The notes beneath the pieces are model-generated. The model was given only the letters and a program-made list of their open reading frames with translations. It was not told the DNA's origin and did no database searches. Positions 51,538-64,000 of a stretch of 64,000 nucleotides of DNA are shown in pieces (position 1 is the first letter of the stretch; every line of letters starts with the position of its first letter). Made by a program: the position numbers and the translations under genes. This stretch comes from Protula sp. h YS-2021 (taxonomy: Eukaryota > Annelida > Polychaeta > Sabellida > Serpulidae). The stretch is from contig OX457026.1 of assembly GCA_949752745.1 (NCBI GenBank), positions 31,520,411 through 31,584,410 on the forward strand. The letters are read 5' to 3'.

Positions 51538-52061
51538 GATTGAAGATTTAATTTTTGTGTCATTTTCTTTGATTTATTGTTGAATTGTGCTAATAAAAAC
51601 GTATAAGCAGTGTTGTAAACTATGATCGACTTTAGGCTGACTAATGAATATCACATATATAAGTAAAAAAAATCTGATGGGGAGGGGGGTGGGGGGAAAT
51701 ATACCAGAGAGGAAACATAACCTAGTGTAGCTTATTCCCCAGGAGGAAGCTGTACGGGGGGGGGGGGGGGAGGGGCAATATATTCTGTTACACCGGCTAG
51801 CATTTACGTGATAGCGACGTGCTTAAGCGCTTGTTCCCGGTGAAGCACCATGATTAAGTGCCACAGGTCTGGGTGGCAGGCCGCTACAACTGCCCATCAT
51901 CTCTCTGTGCCACCCCTCAGTGTGGATGTGTGGGTGCGGGGTAGCTCTATGTGGGCACGTTCGCGCATGTCCCATACGCCGTATGCGTGCGTTGGGTCCC
52001 CGTTGATTGCATCGTCGTAGTCGCCTAAGGTACGACTTTTCGCGACATTTTGCTATATGTG

Positions 52062-52292
52062 CTACTTTTTGCTCGTTTTTGCTAGATTTTGCCACATATT
52101 GCTGCCTGCGCTGACAGTTTTCAAACTTCGTCCAATAATCTGTTGAGCACTTGCATCTGCGTCGAGAGCGCTGTGTTTAATGCTTTGGTGAACCTTCAGA
52201 GCTTCTGCTCGACCGGGCTCTGGTACATGGGTATGTCCATTAGTGCGCTTGACCACTTCTCCGTTACGGACATGCAGCTTGGCTTTACACAC
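52062..52292 (-). pseudogene. FLYWCH/MULE-type transposase remnant
   Basis: Minus-strand peptide CKAKLHVRNGEVVKRTNGHT then HVPEPGRAEALKVHQSIKHS matches the C-terminal half of a FLYWCH-type zinc finger (Cys, then H-x-H) followed by the helical EALKV region found in Mutator-like (MULE) elements. Broken upstream by frameshift. A poly(T) tract with one G at 52339-52369 interrupts the region. No downstream transposase core seen. Confidence 0.5.
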
Positions 52293-52414
52293 GCCAGCCC
52301 ACTAACCTTACTACACTCTTCTCTCGCACTTATGCCGATTTTTTTTTTTTTTTGTTTTTTTTTTTTTTTTGTTTTGTTTAACGTGCAAGTATCCTTCATG
52401 ACTAAGCTTAGCAC

Positions 52415-55329
52415 CAGTTGGACTATGTGTCCCTACGCCCACTTGGACTACGATTTTCATTTGTCATTTCCTCGCAGAGTGCTTCAGTAAAATCAAAACA
52501 GTTGTACCGCATCGATGAAAAAGCACATCTACCTACATTCTTGGAAAATTTGAGCGGTCTAGGTCAACAACTCAAAATTTAAAATAAAAATCAAAAGTAT
52601 TAGAATGTTTGTAATACTACGATCATGGCTTCTATATTTAAATTGTTGTTTCAGTCGTAGGCTATGCGTAAAAAGGAGCCGGGTGAGCAATTTCTGGATA
52701 TCTTTTAAATAGGAAATAAAAACAAAGATGTAAATTTTAATGTTGGCATTATGTTTCCCTGTGAACTTCTCGGGTGAGACCAAACTGTTATGCCATAATC
52801 TATAGCACCGCTGAAAAATATGGAATATTGTCTTCATTAATTCATTATCGTTCTATAGTTTTTATTAATACTTCTTGTGCAGTGATTCTCTGCATAATAC
52901 TGTTTTTCCATAGTTAATTTTACTTGTCAGAACCAAACACTAAATATTCAAAAGTAGCGGTAGCGTAAATACGTGTACAGAAGTGTTATTATCACATTTC
53001 AGTGATTAGTGCAAAAAATGGAATTAGCTCAGTCAAACAATAATTTTATGTCCCTGTCTGTTTATTTATTTATTTATTTTTTAGCCTGCTAATTTAAGAA
53101 TGACAAAACAATTCTTTAAGAGACCACATAGCGAAATTACTCTTACATAACTGAAAATATACTTTATACCTTTCTGTTGTTATACATTTATAGGTTATTA
53201 TCCGACACTACACTATCCATCGCAACGTTGAAATGAATGTTTATTTCAGCGTCCTTCATTTCACTTCATGCCCGCCTATTGGACCTTTCGTGTACGACTA
53301 CTAAATACTATGTATCCAATTTAAAGTCAATCTTGTCTTACCCGATACCACAAAATCTGATGACAGCATTGCTCAAGTGACGTGGTGTTTTGTGTGCATG
53401 TGCTAAGAGAGTGAGTGGCATCTTTATTTTTTCTTTTGTCTGGCGTCATCAAACAACGGAGTTGCGGGGACAAGGGACCTAATTGGGAGGTAAACTTATC
53501 ACTGACTCGTTTAGCCCCGTTTCATACCCCATTATGCGAAAATTGATGGCCACTTACTTCCTTAAATCATATTCCCAGCCGAAAAAAAAACGTTGAGTAA
53601 CATACTACTGTGACCAATAGTCATTCTATTCATATATTTTTTTTAAAGAGGTAACTTGAACAAAAAATATAAAAACACATATTTATCTTCTTTTACTTGA
53701 ATTTAAGCTAGCTTTTTAAAGTTATTGAATTTCTTGAAAGGCAGCAGCCAACACACTTACCGGTAATTTCCGAGTCCATTTCATGTTGAAAGGGACACTT
53801 TGCTGTTCGTCAAGCCTTAATTGAAAGTAACGCATTTCAGAGAGAGCTTCTATATAAAGAATTCCATGAATCATTTCTTTTTTAAAAGAAAGAGAAATTT
53901 AGCCGTTATTGCTGTGCGCTGCTGGTGACGATTTGTTTGAAGTATTAAAGGTTGCAATGAAATCTTTATTTTATATTCGTGCTCGTTACTTTAGGTCTCA
54001 CAATTCTTTAATTGAAATCACAATTGATCGCCAATATTGCGTTATGCATCACCTTTCAAGGGAAGTTTCCCTGCTTTATCTTATTAATCAGCAATGGTGT
54101 TAACTCCTTTTTTAACCAAATTTGAAAGCAATGTTTAGTGTCTTACACTCGCTGACCTTATCGTCGGGGGCAAACCGTAATGCTAAAATCAGGCATTTCC
54201 TTTGTTCTAGCTGCCCTATGATAGACAATTGTCTGCTTCATTTTTCCATTGAAGATCAGGAAATGGCAGCAAAAATGGGTTCGTGATGTGCAGTCATTAT
54301 TTACTCAGATCGAACATGATATTTGGCCTGAATCTTGTACGATACATTGAATAAATTATCTGTTTTGATCATAGCTATTGTTGTACGTAACCTGGGGTTC
54401 AGCAACAGACAAACATAGATATGATATCCCCAAACCACTCGTTTCACTGCAAGTGCATCTGTGGATCACGCTACTGTTAGAGCGCACCCGACTATCTACA
54501 CTTTTAAAAAGATGCTGTTGAGAGAAATTGTTATCCTGCTCTGTGTGAGCAAATCACATAAATCTCTTCATAAATTATACTTTATATCACATAAACTTAC
54601 ACATATAGCTCGTATAACGCACAGCGCATAATCAGTGCAAAGGAAGAATGTTCATAATAATTATCAATTAATTAGTAAAGCAATTAATGTCGTTTAAATT
54701 TCATATTATCCTTTGAAACACCAATAACACATACGTTGGCTATGAAAAACCCATACAATAATGTTAGCCGGGTTACTCTGATGTCTTCTTTTGACATTCC
54801 TAACTTTCATTTACTCTTGGTCATTTCACATCGATCAAAGCGGAACGGAAAGATACTGATGCGAAAAAAAATCAACAGATTTGCTTCCATACTGAGGAGG
54901 AGTGAAACGGATCTGAATGGCACATCAAACCTATCAACCCTTTTCTTCAAACCATATTGCCATTGCATTGTTTTCCTTAGGAGTTTTTTCGCTAAAAGTA
55001 CGCTTTGTTAGTGAAATATATCCTGACTTCTTTCGTCCAGTTTTCTGCAGACATCCATATGGAATGACCATTTATCATTTAATGCCATGCTAATTTTTTT
55101 ATATTAAAATGTGATCAATGTATATCTATTAATTTATATTTTGTTGTCAATAATTGTATCTTAGATACCAAAAAAGTGTAGGGGCATTAACATGGGCCGG
55201 TAGGCCCCATAGTTAAGGAGTAGGGTTTATGTGGTGGAAAATGGCGAATATGACGTCATTGGGTCAGCTACTCTCCCACCGCTGAACCAAGATCCGTTAA
55301 CTATTGCGTCAATTGTGATGGTTTAACCC
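52415..55329. other. AT-rich intergenic, no gene recognised
   Basis: Read on both strands. Open frames (for example 53909-54103, 54736-55011) lack domain patterns and splice context. Confidence 0.4.
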
Positions 55330-57060
55330 TTATGCTACTCCAAACATATATTTTGGAGATAAAAAAAATCAATTTACAAACATAAGCAGTCTTAATGGAG
55401 GCATAAATTTAAATAAAATTTCACGAATCGTCAATTGTATTTTGGAAATGTAAAATCGATTAATATCAATAATAAGAGCACAGTTTTTGAGGTCAAGAAA
55501 TGCCTCATTTATATATAGTACAAGTGAAAAGAAAGGCTCTATAAACAGGGACCAATCATTATTTCATTCACAAGATTTGCTTCTCGATTTTTGATATCAA
55601 ATATAGACTCTGATATTTTTGATATCAAAAAGTAATTTTTGAGAAAAAAAATCATTTGCATATTTCAAAATATATATTTAAAAAGTATCATTCTGAACAA
55701 AAATATCTAAAATAAATTCTTGATAACAATAAAAAGAAAATAAATTACTGAGTTTAAAATTATGTCTTCACTATATAATACCTCATATTAATTTTGATCC
55801 TTAAAACTCAGCTTTAGATATCTTCAAATTATTTTTGATATCGATAAATATTTTTTAATATATCTAAGTATTTATTGATATCAAAATTAATTTTTTGAGA
55901 TCAAAAATGTATTTTGAGATATGAAAAATACAATTATAGATAGTAAATTTAATACATGATGCCAAAAAATGAATGTTTGATCTCTAAAATTACTTGGTGT
56001 CAATGATAGCTTCTTGGTAAGTGTGAAATGCAGCGTAGTAATCAATGCATTCTTATTTTAAGATCCGTTCGGCTCCGTTCAGTTTGTGCCGGACAGTGTC
56101 AACTGGCCTTCATAAATAAACAGTTTTTGGACTGACTATGTTCTGTTCTCAAAATTATAAATATCAACAAACCACCCACCCCTCCCCAATATTTATAATT
56201 TCCATAACGGAACAAAATGAGAAAAAATGTCGAAAACATAAAAATATTTTCCCGTTTGAATTGCGAAGTTGTTTCGGTCTGGGTTGTTCCATATGGAATG
56301 CCATTTTCACCTTTATTAGGGAAATATTGATATAAAGAATTAATTTTTGATCTCAAAAATTTATTTTTTGACATCAAAAATTAATTTTTGCTATCTATAT
56401 TTATATTTTTGATATCTCTAAATGTATTCTTGATCTCAAAAAAGAATTTTTGATTTCAATAATTATTTAGAGATATCAAGAAATATTTATTGATGTCAAA
56501 AATGATTTAATGATATCTAAGTTTTTTTATCAAAAATACAATTCTTGATAGCAAAACTGAAATATTTGATAGTAAAATGTCAATTTTGAGCTCGAAAAGT
56601 TATTTTGTTTTTATTGATATCAAGAATTTATTTCAAATATCATTACTTCAGAATTATCTCAAAAATTGATTTTTGATATCAAAATATCAGTCTATTTTCA
56701 TATGCAAAATTCAGAGGCACACCTATGTGAATAAAATAATGACTGGTCCTTGTACACAAAATCTTTCTTTTAATTTTAACTGTACAAAAAAGAAGCAATT
56801 CTTCAGATCAGAAATTGTGTTATTATTATTGATGTCAATAGTTCAAGTTTTCATCTCCAAACTTTAATTGACGATTTGTTAAATTTTATATAAATGTGTG
56901 TCTCCATTAAAATCTTTAGGTTTGTTAATTGATTTTTTCATCTCACAAATCATTTTTTGCCATCTAAAATTCAATTGTTGATAGCAAAATATAAATTAAT
57001 GAGATCTGCAACGATTTATTGATATCTTTCATTATATTGTGATATCAAAAATAGGCATTA
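55330..57060. repeat. AT-rich region built of TTTTTGATATCAAAAA-type palindromes
   Basis: Dozens of degenerate copies of TTGATATCAAAA, TGATATCTAA and TTTTGATCTCAAAAA recur every 15-35 bp, on both sides of an unrelated GC-richer core (about 56040-56340). A shorter patch of the same kind lies at about 8170-8280. Confidence 0.75.
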
Positions 57061-58356
57061 ACTGTTAAAACGGCATTCCATAGTTCCGCTCCGTTGCGTT
57101 CGACAAAACATAAATAGTCTACATTTTCATGATTGTAGTTCGTAGAGTCTACCTGATATTTTTGCCCAGCGGATGATCACTTGGCATTCAGCAAATATCA
57201 TGGCAATTCGATTTTTAAGCTGTATGTGATTTCATTGTCTGGAGTGCGATAATAAGGAACATTGCTAATTTTTTAAATGAGGAAATGACAGCATGCAGTG
57301 AGAGACTAAACAAGCGTCAAATGCTCCATTATTGTGTAATTGAAAAAGAAATTGGGGAAGAAGTCTGTGCAAACTGGTGAAAGTGTATTTACCAGACGCT
57401 GTTATTTCTGTAGAATCTGGATCGAAACAGATCGGGGCACATCGGAAAGACAAAACTGCAAAACAAAAAGAGAAGTCCCGAATCTGCCAAAACGCCAATA
57501 GCTAAATTGATAATTGCAAAAGAGCGTTAATCACTAAAGATCGGAAAGGATCATAATAGCAGTTTCAGTTTATTACACTTTTAATTATTAAATTTTTAAA
57601 TAATATTTTTTTTTACACTTGTTATGTACTGTCTTTGTTTACGCCCAGAAACCCAGGGTGGGGGTGAACTTTCTCGCTATTCTTGGCACCACGGTCATTT
57701 CAGTCTGCTCATATTCATTGCGAATGTAAACTGAGGTCACCCAACTGCTTTAAAAAGCCATACACCTCATATAGGGGTAGATCATGGGGGTAGATATTTG
57801 GTATTGGATTCGGAAACGCTTGGAAGGCCTGAGAACTGAAAATTTTGAAAAGGCAAAAAAAAAAAAACCGACCCACCTATTTTAAAAAAAAACTGACAGC
57901 CTGGTAAAATTTCTTCCACATTAAGTTGAAGAACAAGGCCTTACATTGGTCTAGGTTTTGCCATACCCTGCCCTGAGTTAAACGTGGCTGACTGGATTTT
58001 ACCTTACCCAGTTCATAAATCCCCATTTAAGACCCATGAAGATGGTATTGATGAAGGGGCCGGTGCTGGTGTTACAGGCGAGTACGTTGTTTTTTTTTCG
58101 GTTAGTCAGTGAAGCAGTTTGGATTAATAATAAATAGCAAGCTTTGTGTGTAGGAAATTAGACCATAGCTGCATTGCATCTAAAGTTCCTCATTGCTAAT
58201 AGAACCGGTATTTTTTATATTGTTGCATTTTTTCGGCGATATAGAATGCATCAGGATGCTGCCACCCTGATCCCAACACTTTCAGTGTTACATCTTAGAT
58301 ACTTTCAGCATTAGTATTTTTTTCAATTATTTCTAAGACTACAAGATGTTCACATT
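57061..58356. other. Intergenic, no gene recognised
   Basis: AT-rich sequence with A-runs near 57856; nothing supported. Confidence 0.35.
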
Positions 58357-58505
58357 GGCGTAGCCACGTTTTTGCAACTGATGGGGGGGGGGGGTGCAAA
58401 CTTTCGTAACGGAGGGGGGGGGGGGGCGGCGAAGGATACTATGCCCCCCCCTCTGAAAATTGGACGGGGGCTGAGACCAGCACCCCCCCCCCCGGTGGCT
58501 ACGCC
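58357..58505. mobile_element. Short element with 11-bp inverted ends GGCGTAGCCAC
   Basis: GGCGTAGCCAC (58357-58367) and its inverse GTGGCTACGCC (58495-58505) enclose about 130 bp of G-runs and then C-runs. It resembles a small non-autonomous transposon or hairpin-forming repeat. Confidence 0.6.
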
Positions 58506-59084
58506 TATGCTGTTCTATTTGAAAATATTTTAATTTTGTTTCTTTTGGAACCAGTACAGTAGCAAAATCTCACTCAGAACCATTATCAGGCAAAACATCG
58601 AAGTACGATAAGGCAGAACCATATGCTTATGACGTAAGCCGTATGCTGATAAGGTACTGCCTGCTCCCTTAGAAAATGACGTTGCACTCTGATTCTATGT
58701 AACAAAAGCAACAGGCTTGCATAGTCCTGTTCTTTTCTTTCATAAAAAATCTGAAATTTTATGAGTTTTACTTGGCCTGGTTAATACAGACAAAAAGTGA
58801 ATGTGGAAAAATGAGTCCATCTGACTAGCAATAAACACCCATGTAGTGGCACTTTTTACGCTTAAGTCTTGTTTATAGTGATTAAGAGTGATATGATAGT
58901 CGGCCGCATGATGCTCGTTTTATAATTCTGCATTTCCACTTTTAAAAGCTGTACGAATTAGGTAAAAGCAATGCGTTTCCTTGTATCATTTCTTATTATT
59001 ATCAGAGTCACCGGCTGTACTGCCATTTTAAATGCCAAGAATGTGCATATTTAATGTGGACGAAAAGGAGAAAGAGAGTCTGTC

Positions 59085-60740
59085 TTCGGTTCTTATTCCC
59101 ACTTGGTATTGAAAATACCAAATGGGGATTCTTCACCTATTTTTTCTCCCTTTTTAAAATTTTTTTCTTCTTCCGCCGAATCGGTTTCCAGACATCTCCT
59201 CCAAGACCGCTGAAGCTAGACCAACCAAACTTGGCACATGTATGTATGGAGGGTCAAGGTCAAATCGCGAAAAACGTTATTAAAGAAAAACAATTATTTA
59301 TCTCGAAAACGGTAAGAGATAGAGCAATTTTGACCTCATTTTCGACCTCCAACCCTATACGACGATACGTAAGGTATAACTTCCGGTGTCCTTGACCTCC
59401 AGGTCACTTTCGAGCCCCAAACCGGAAGTTGGCTTTTTTCTCGAAAACGGTAAGAGATAAAGCAATAGGTTTCCAGACATCTCCTCCAAGACCGCTGAAG
59501 CTAGACCAACCAAACTTGGCACATGTATGGAGGGTCATCTGAAGTGGTGCACCTGATAAAAATTTTTGACCTTGACCTTACTGGTCAAATCGCGAAAAAG
59601 GTCAATCGGTTTCCAGACATCTACAGCAAGGCCGTTGAAGATAGAAAAGCCAAACTTGGCACATATATATAGGATGTGATCTGAGGCACCCGTTAAAAAT
59701 TTTTGACCTTGACCTTGATGATCAAGGTCAAATCGCGAAAAACGTTATTAAAGAAAAACGATGATTTATCTCGAAAACGGTAAGAGATAGGGCAATTTTG
59801 ACCTCATTTTCGACCTCCACCCCCTATACGACGATACGTAAGGTATAACTTCCGGTGTCCTTGACCTCCAGGTCACTTTTGAGCCCCAAACCGGAAGTGG
59901 CCTTTATCTTGAAAACGGTAAGAGATGGAGCAATTTTGACCTCATTTTCGACATCCACCCCTATACGACGATACGTAAGGCACAACTTCCGGTGCCCTTG
60001 ACCTCCAGGTTAATTTCGAGCCACAAACCGGAAGTTGGCCTTTATCTCGAAAACGGTAAGAGATAGAACAATCTTACCTCATTTTCGACCTCCATCCCTA
60101 TTAAGTTACGTAAGGTATAACTTCCGGTGTCCTTATCCCCCAGATCACTTTCGAGCCCCAAACCAGAAGTTGGTCTCTATCTCGAAAACGGTAAGAGATA
60201 GAGCAATTCTGACCTCATTTTCGGCCTACACCCCCTATACGACGTAACGTAAGGTATAACTTCCGGTGTCCTTGACCTCCAGGTCACTTTCGAGCCCCAA
60301 ATCGGAATTGGCCTTTATCTCCAAAACGGTAAGAGCTAGGGCAATTTTGACCTCATTTTCGACCTCCACCCCGTATACGACAATACGTAAGGTATAACTT
60401 CCGGTGTCCTTAACCTCCAGGTCACTTTCGAGCCCAAAACCAGAAGTTAGCCTTTATCTTGAAAACGGTAAGGGATAGAGCAATTTTGACCTCATTTTCG
60501 ACCTCCAGCCCTATATGATGATACGTAAGGTATAACTTCCGGTGTCCTTGATCTCCAGGTCACTTTCGAGCCCCAAACCGGAAGTTGGCCTTTTTCTCGA
60601 AAACAATAAGAGATAGAGCAATCGGTTTCCAGACATGTCCTCCAAGACCGCTGAAGCTAGACCAACCAAACTTGGCACATGAATGGAGGGTCATCTGAAG
60701 TGGTGCACCTGATAAAAATTTTTGACTTTGATCTTATTGG
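59085..60740 (+). repeat. Satellite-like tandem array, ~135-142-bp unit, about nine copies
   Basis: Each unit has CTCGAAAACGGTAAGAGATA, TTTTGACCTCATTTTCGACC, GATACGTAAGGTATAACTTC, CGGTGTCCTTGACCTCCAGG and CCCCAAACCGGAAGTTGGCC. Anchors lie near 59305, 59440, 59770, 59912, 60046, 60181, 60320, 60458 and 60596. A second motif, TCGGTTTCCAGACATCTCCT with AAACTTGGCACATG, interrupts the array at 59186, 59467, 59606 and 60622. The array is preceded by a palindrome CCACTTGGTATT..AATACCAAATGG at 59098-59126. Confidence 0.85.
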
Positions 60741-62947
60741 TAGAGTTGGTAGTATTTAGGGGGATGTTCTACATTCAGGCATGTGAAAGTTGTTAACAAA
60801 TAGCAATATCATCTACCTTCCGTTTTAAGTTATCATTCCAAGTGGTGTCTAATTCGCTGTACGAATTTCAGTCTAGTTTATTCTTGTTTCGAAGGCCAGA
60901 GAGCTTGGTCCCGCAGGAAGTTATCCACTTAAAATATCTTAATATCTTAATTAGTTTGGCAAATAAAAATTGTGTAGGATGAAGTCTTATAGGGAAACAT
61001 TTAATTATTACATAAACATTTTTGTCTATCATTCTATATTTAAACAAAAATCATATCTTCTTTATTCCTAAAAATCCCGAGTTGGGAAAAATGTATGAGA
61101 TACTTGTCCAAAATAACGATCTGTAAAATTTTCATCTTTGCAGTGTTTTCATTTTATGCGGACATCCAGAGAGCACAACAAGGAATATCCACATCATTTC
61201 CTTTAGTTCTTTATGAAAGTCAGAACAACAAAGCAGCTCATTTTCTGGAGGGTAAAAATACATTGCCGCCTCCCGGCGAACATCACGATATATTTATGGC
61301 AATAGCGACCCAAATCCCACGTTTCTTTATTCATGCCGACGGCGAAAAAAAAACATCAGGATATATACTTGCAGAGGCCTCTTCTAACCGAAAGCTTTAA
61401 GGTGAGGAAAAACGGATTATGGACCCGGAGGGCAACTAAAAATATGTGCCTATAAAAATTTAACAACCTTAATAAAACAACCGCCCCCCCCCCCCTCCTT
61501 CTCCGCTGCTTGTCCCCAGGCCTGGAATTTTCTCCGACACCCACTAAGCACAAGATCTCCCCATGAATTTAGCCCTTTAAAATATGAATCGACGCAATTT
61601 TCCTGGTAGACGTTGCTCTGCATACAACGACTTGACGTAGACACAGCCAAGGCTATCCGATTCAACGAAGGCTGAGTTGTTCCAAAGAACCTGCAAACTG
61701 AACAGCTAGGTTATTTGGTTATTCATACAAAGTTTTTACTGTTTTTTTTTTTTTTGGCAAAACTACTCTCGTTTTAAATTGCCCAGGCACTTTGTAACTG
61801 TTTTTGTTTTACGACTCGCCTCAGAAAGCTACAGATGATGGCATTAAGGCGATTTAGTCGTCATTCTGTCCCCTTTCCTTTTTTATAATAATCGTTTCAA
61901 TTACAAGACAAAAGTAACAATGTAGATCAGGTCAATGTCAGAAAAATTTTAATGGTTCGTCAAAAAACTGCCAAAAAAATCACAAATCACAGAGCTTTGA
62001 GTCTTTTTAATTGACTTCTTTGTTACCAAATACGCAACTTTCAAAATACTGCTTGTTCCGGGATAAGCACTGGATCAAACATTTACTGCACGGAAGAAAA
62101 GTAAATGGTTAAAATGTCATCGGGTTCTGAACAATTATAAAAAAAAAATGAATGGACAAAAGAGCGCATGCATGTTCTTTTTCTTCTCGTTTTTTATATT
62201 TCTATGTTTATTTTATGTGCTACAGTGAAAATTACACCATGAATCTCTCCTTGCTCTTCATTTCTAGCTCTAACTCAATGGAACAAAGTGGTTCATTATT
62301 AGTTAACTCAGCAAACAGCTTCTATAGAACGATACCTAAATGCAGCATTAAAAACAAATTACTATGACCCTTAAATAAAAGCTTATGTGGCAGTCATCAA
62401 GTGTTTAATTTAGCGTTCCTGAATGTTTAGGTCTCGACTGGGGGCTGGAAACTTGACAGATGTTAGAATAAATTGACCATAAAGTGGATGACAGAAGTTA
62501 TTTGTCTCCACAAACGCCACAGGAAACGTCGCTCACTCAAGTTAACACGACTCATATTTTGCCTTATTGGTCTGCTTTTGTTTCGCGGATGTATTTTTTT
62601 TCGACGCCATTACATTTTCCCCGCTTTTCATTTTCCAGTTAATTTTTTTGCACTCACGCGTATAAGTAATCTGTCCGGTATGGCGTCAAAGAAATATGTA
62701 ACAGCAAGCAAGATACTGTGGTTTTAAACCAGTGTCCAGGTTTTGGCGGCGCATCGGCCTGGTACATCCTGATGATTTGTGTGATTTGTGTAACCAGAAG
62801 ACTTGGTCACAAGACATTCTCTCTGTTATTCTCTCACTTTCTTAATAAAATTTTTTGCACGCACAGAAACAGTTTTCGGGTATATTTAGAACTGCCAAGA
62901 GAATGCGATGCTGGTAATAAAACTAGAGGTGTATCCGATCGGAGCAC
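60741..62947. other. AT-rich intergenic, no gene recognised
   Basis: A frame at 61095-61400 begins with a hydrophobic stretch but has no family pattern; not called. C-run at about 61483-61495. Confidence 0.35.
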
Positions 62948-63494
62948 GAATGCCCCGCCTGGCGGATAGTCAGTGACATAATCTTAGTTTGAGGGATGTG
63001 ATTCTTCTTGAAGAAAGAATGAATAAGCACGGACTTAGTGACGAGCACCTAAATGCAGTAAGATTGTTTAATTTCAAAGGCCAATTTTGACCGAAAAAAC
63101 GCCTCGTCGGACAAACGGACTACGTCCTGCACAACTTCCATATTTTAGAAACAATAATCTATAAACAAATAAATGACCAAACAAATATGTAGAGTGAGGT
63201 GCGATCCACAAAACTTAGTACATAAAATATCTAACTACAGTAAAAGTGCCTAAGTTCAAACCCCAATTCCGACCTAATAAACGGCTCGTCGGACAAAAGG
63301 ACGACGACCTGCACATCTTCAATATATTAGAAACAACATCCCAAAAACAAAAAAGTTTCCGGCCAAATAGCTACGCTACAGTGCGATCCACAAAACATGG
63401 TACCTAAAGTGTAAACGTACACAGACCAGACGGACGGACAGACGCACAAGTCAAACACTATATGCCCCGCTGACATTTGTCAGGCAGGGCATAA
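62948..63494 (-). repeat. Hairpin-plus-CCGTC repeat with an internal tandem duplication
   Basis: Bounded by ATGCCCCGCCTGGCGG and by TATGCCCCGCTGACATTTGT / GGCAGGGCATA. CAGACGGACGGACAGACG lies next to the right hairpin. A ~165-bp inner unit (CCTCGTCGGACAAACGGAC.., GTGCGATCCACAAAAC) is present twice. Same architecture as the repeats near 6.6-7.7 kb and 49.3 kb, inverse orientation. Confidence 0.6.
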
Positions 63495-64000
63495 AAATTG
63501 GACTAAAGTCCTGTGAAACAACATCATCAAATTACACTTTTAAAAACAAAAATGACACTCAATCAGAGTAATAGATATGACATATGATCCGATCTTGGCT
63601 TCACAAAAATTGCGTTAAGGGATAGCCGAAAGGACTCGACTCCATGGGCGTTCGAGAATCAGATCTCAGAAAAGTATATGGGCGTCTATTCTGGGTAATA
63701 AACTAACTGTACTCCAACTTTTGTCGAAATGGCAAGAGAGTTTACAGAAATCGCTGCTGAAAGGACAGCACAAAACAAGATATCTCTACCAATGGGGCAG
63801 GCATATAATTCTGCACAGTGTGGGACATCATTTATGATTTGGTATGAAATAAATAGCTACACAACAATTTTCTATACCATTTTATTTCTATTTATGTATT
63901 TTAACTTACATGAACTAACTGTGAAAATGAAAATCCAATGAAAAACAATATACCAGCTGATATTCATAATAGAGCCTTTGTCCAGGAGAAGATAATATCC
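63495..64000. other. Right edge, no gene recognised
   Basis: AT-rich; nothing supported. Confidence 0.35.

Larger units (their letters stand above)
50856..51792 (+). mobile_element. TGT..ACA non-autonomous element with 5-bp target duplications (Ginger-like)
   Basis: The left end TGTGACAGGATATCTTGCC and the right inverse end TGTAACAGAATATATTGCC are followed inward by AGCTTCC-CC-GGGGAA-AGCTA-ACTAGG on both sides. CCGGC flanks both ends (50851-50855 and 51793-51797). TGT..ACA ends with a 4-6-bp duplication are what retroviral-type integrases generate, as in Ginger DNA transposons. Inside is a tiny transcription unit (TATA 51379, short ORF 51421-51537, AATAAA 51592). Confidence 0.75.

Noticed and set aside
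61095..61400. 101-aa frame with hydrophobic N-terminus
   Set aside because: It looks like a secreted protein at first, but there is no family pattern, no repeat of the frame elsewhere and no promoter or poly(A) support.

Overview
The window is animal nuclear DNA, most likely from a marine invertebrate. Genes are split by GT..AG introns, microsatellites are long, and there are many unrelated repeat families. The host genes are animal types (a GT31 glycosyltransferase and split cytidine deaminase genes). The species cannot be named from the sequence.

The main feature is a complete, apparently undamaged Polinton/Maverick-type (adintovirus-like) integrated virus-like element at 13669-31538 (17,870 bp). 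Its two 384-bp terminal inverted repeats are identical by eye, begin 5'-AG, and are flanked by a 6-bp target duplication TATGTG. It sits inside a much older, frameshifted pogo/Tigger-like transposon (12535-13668 and 31545-31720, TA duplications).

The Polinton is read from three places. Rightward units are a small left-end gene (14371-14646), a protein-primed DNA polymerase B (15179-18862), a PC4-like protein and three related small proteins (18918-20317). A leftward morphogenesis block runs integrase, packaging ATPase, basic GG-motif protein, 192-aa protein, Cys-rich acylation-motif protein, penton-like minor capsid, small core/pVI-like protein, double-jelly-roll major capsid, adenain-like protease (26499 down to 20716); four of its junctions are ATGA stop/start overlaps. 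A leftward accessory block (30366 down to 26605) holds a repeat-bearing protein with two CARD/death-fold-like regions, a PC4-like-related protein with a Zn-ribbon tail, two or three paralogous small proteins, a 43-aa hydrophobic peptide and a NADAR-family protein. The rightward and leftward units converge on paired poly(A) signals near 20.6 kb. The terminal repeats are packed with CREB/ATF, ETS and RFX-type sites, and most element promoters carry a Maf/AP-1-type palindrome upstream of a TATA box.

Host sequence to the left holds the last two exons of an unrecognised gene (+ strand, 3048-3169 and 9420-9496), a hAT transposase remnant, a MITE and several structured repeats. To the right are two tandem cytidine deaminase genes on the minus strand (33634-35563, no visible last exon; 38438-41716), a single-exon beta-1,3-galactosyltransferase-like gene (46463-47494), a foldback-type repeat, a 23-bp minisatellite, long microsatellites, a 937-bp TGT..ACA element with 5-bp target duplications, a FLYWCH/MULE-type remnant, a GATATC-rich region and a ~140-bp satellite array.
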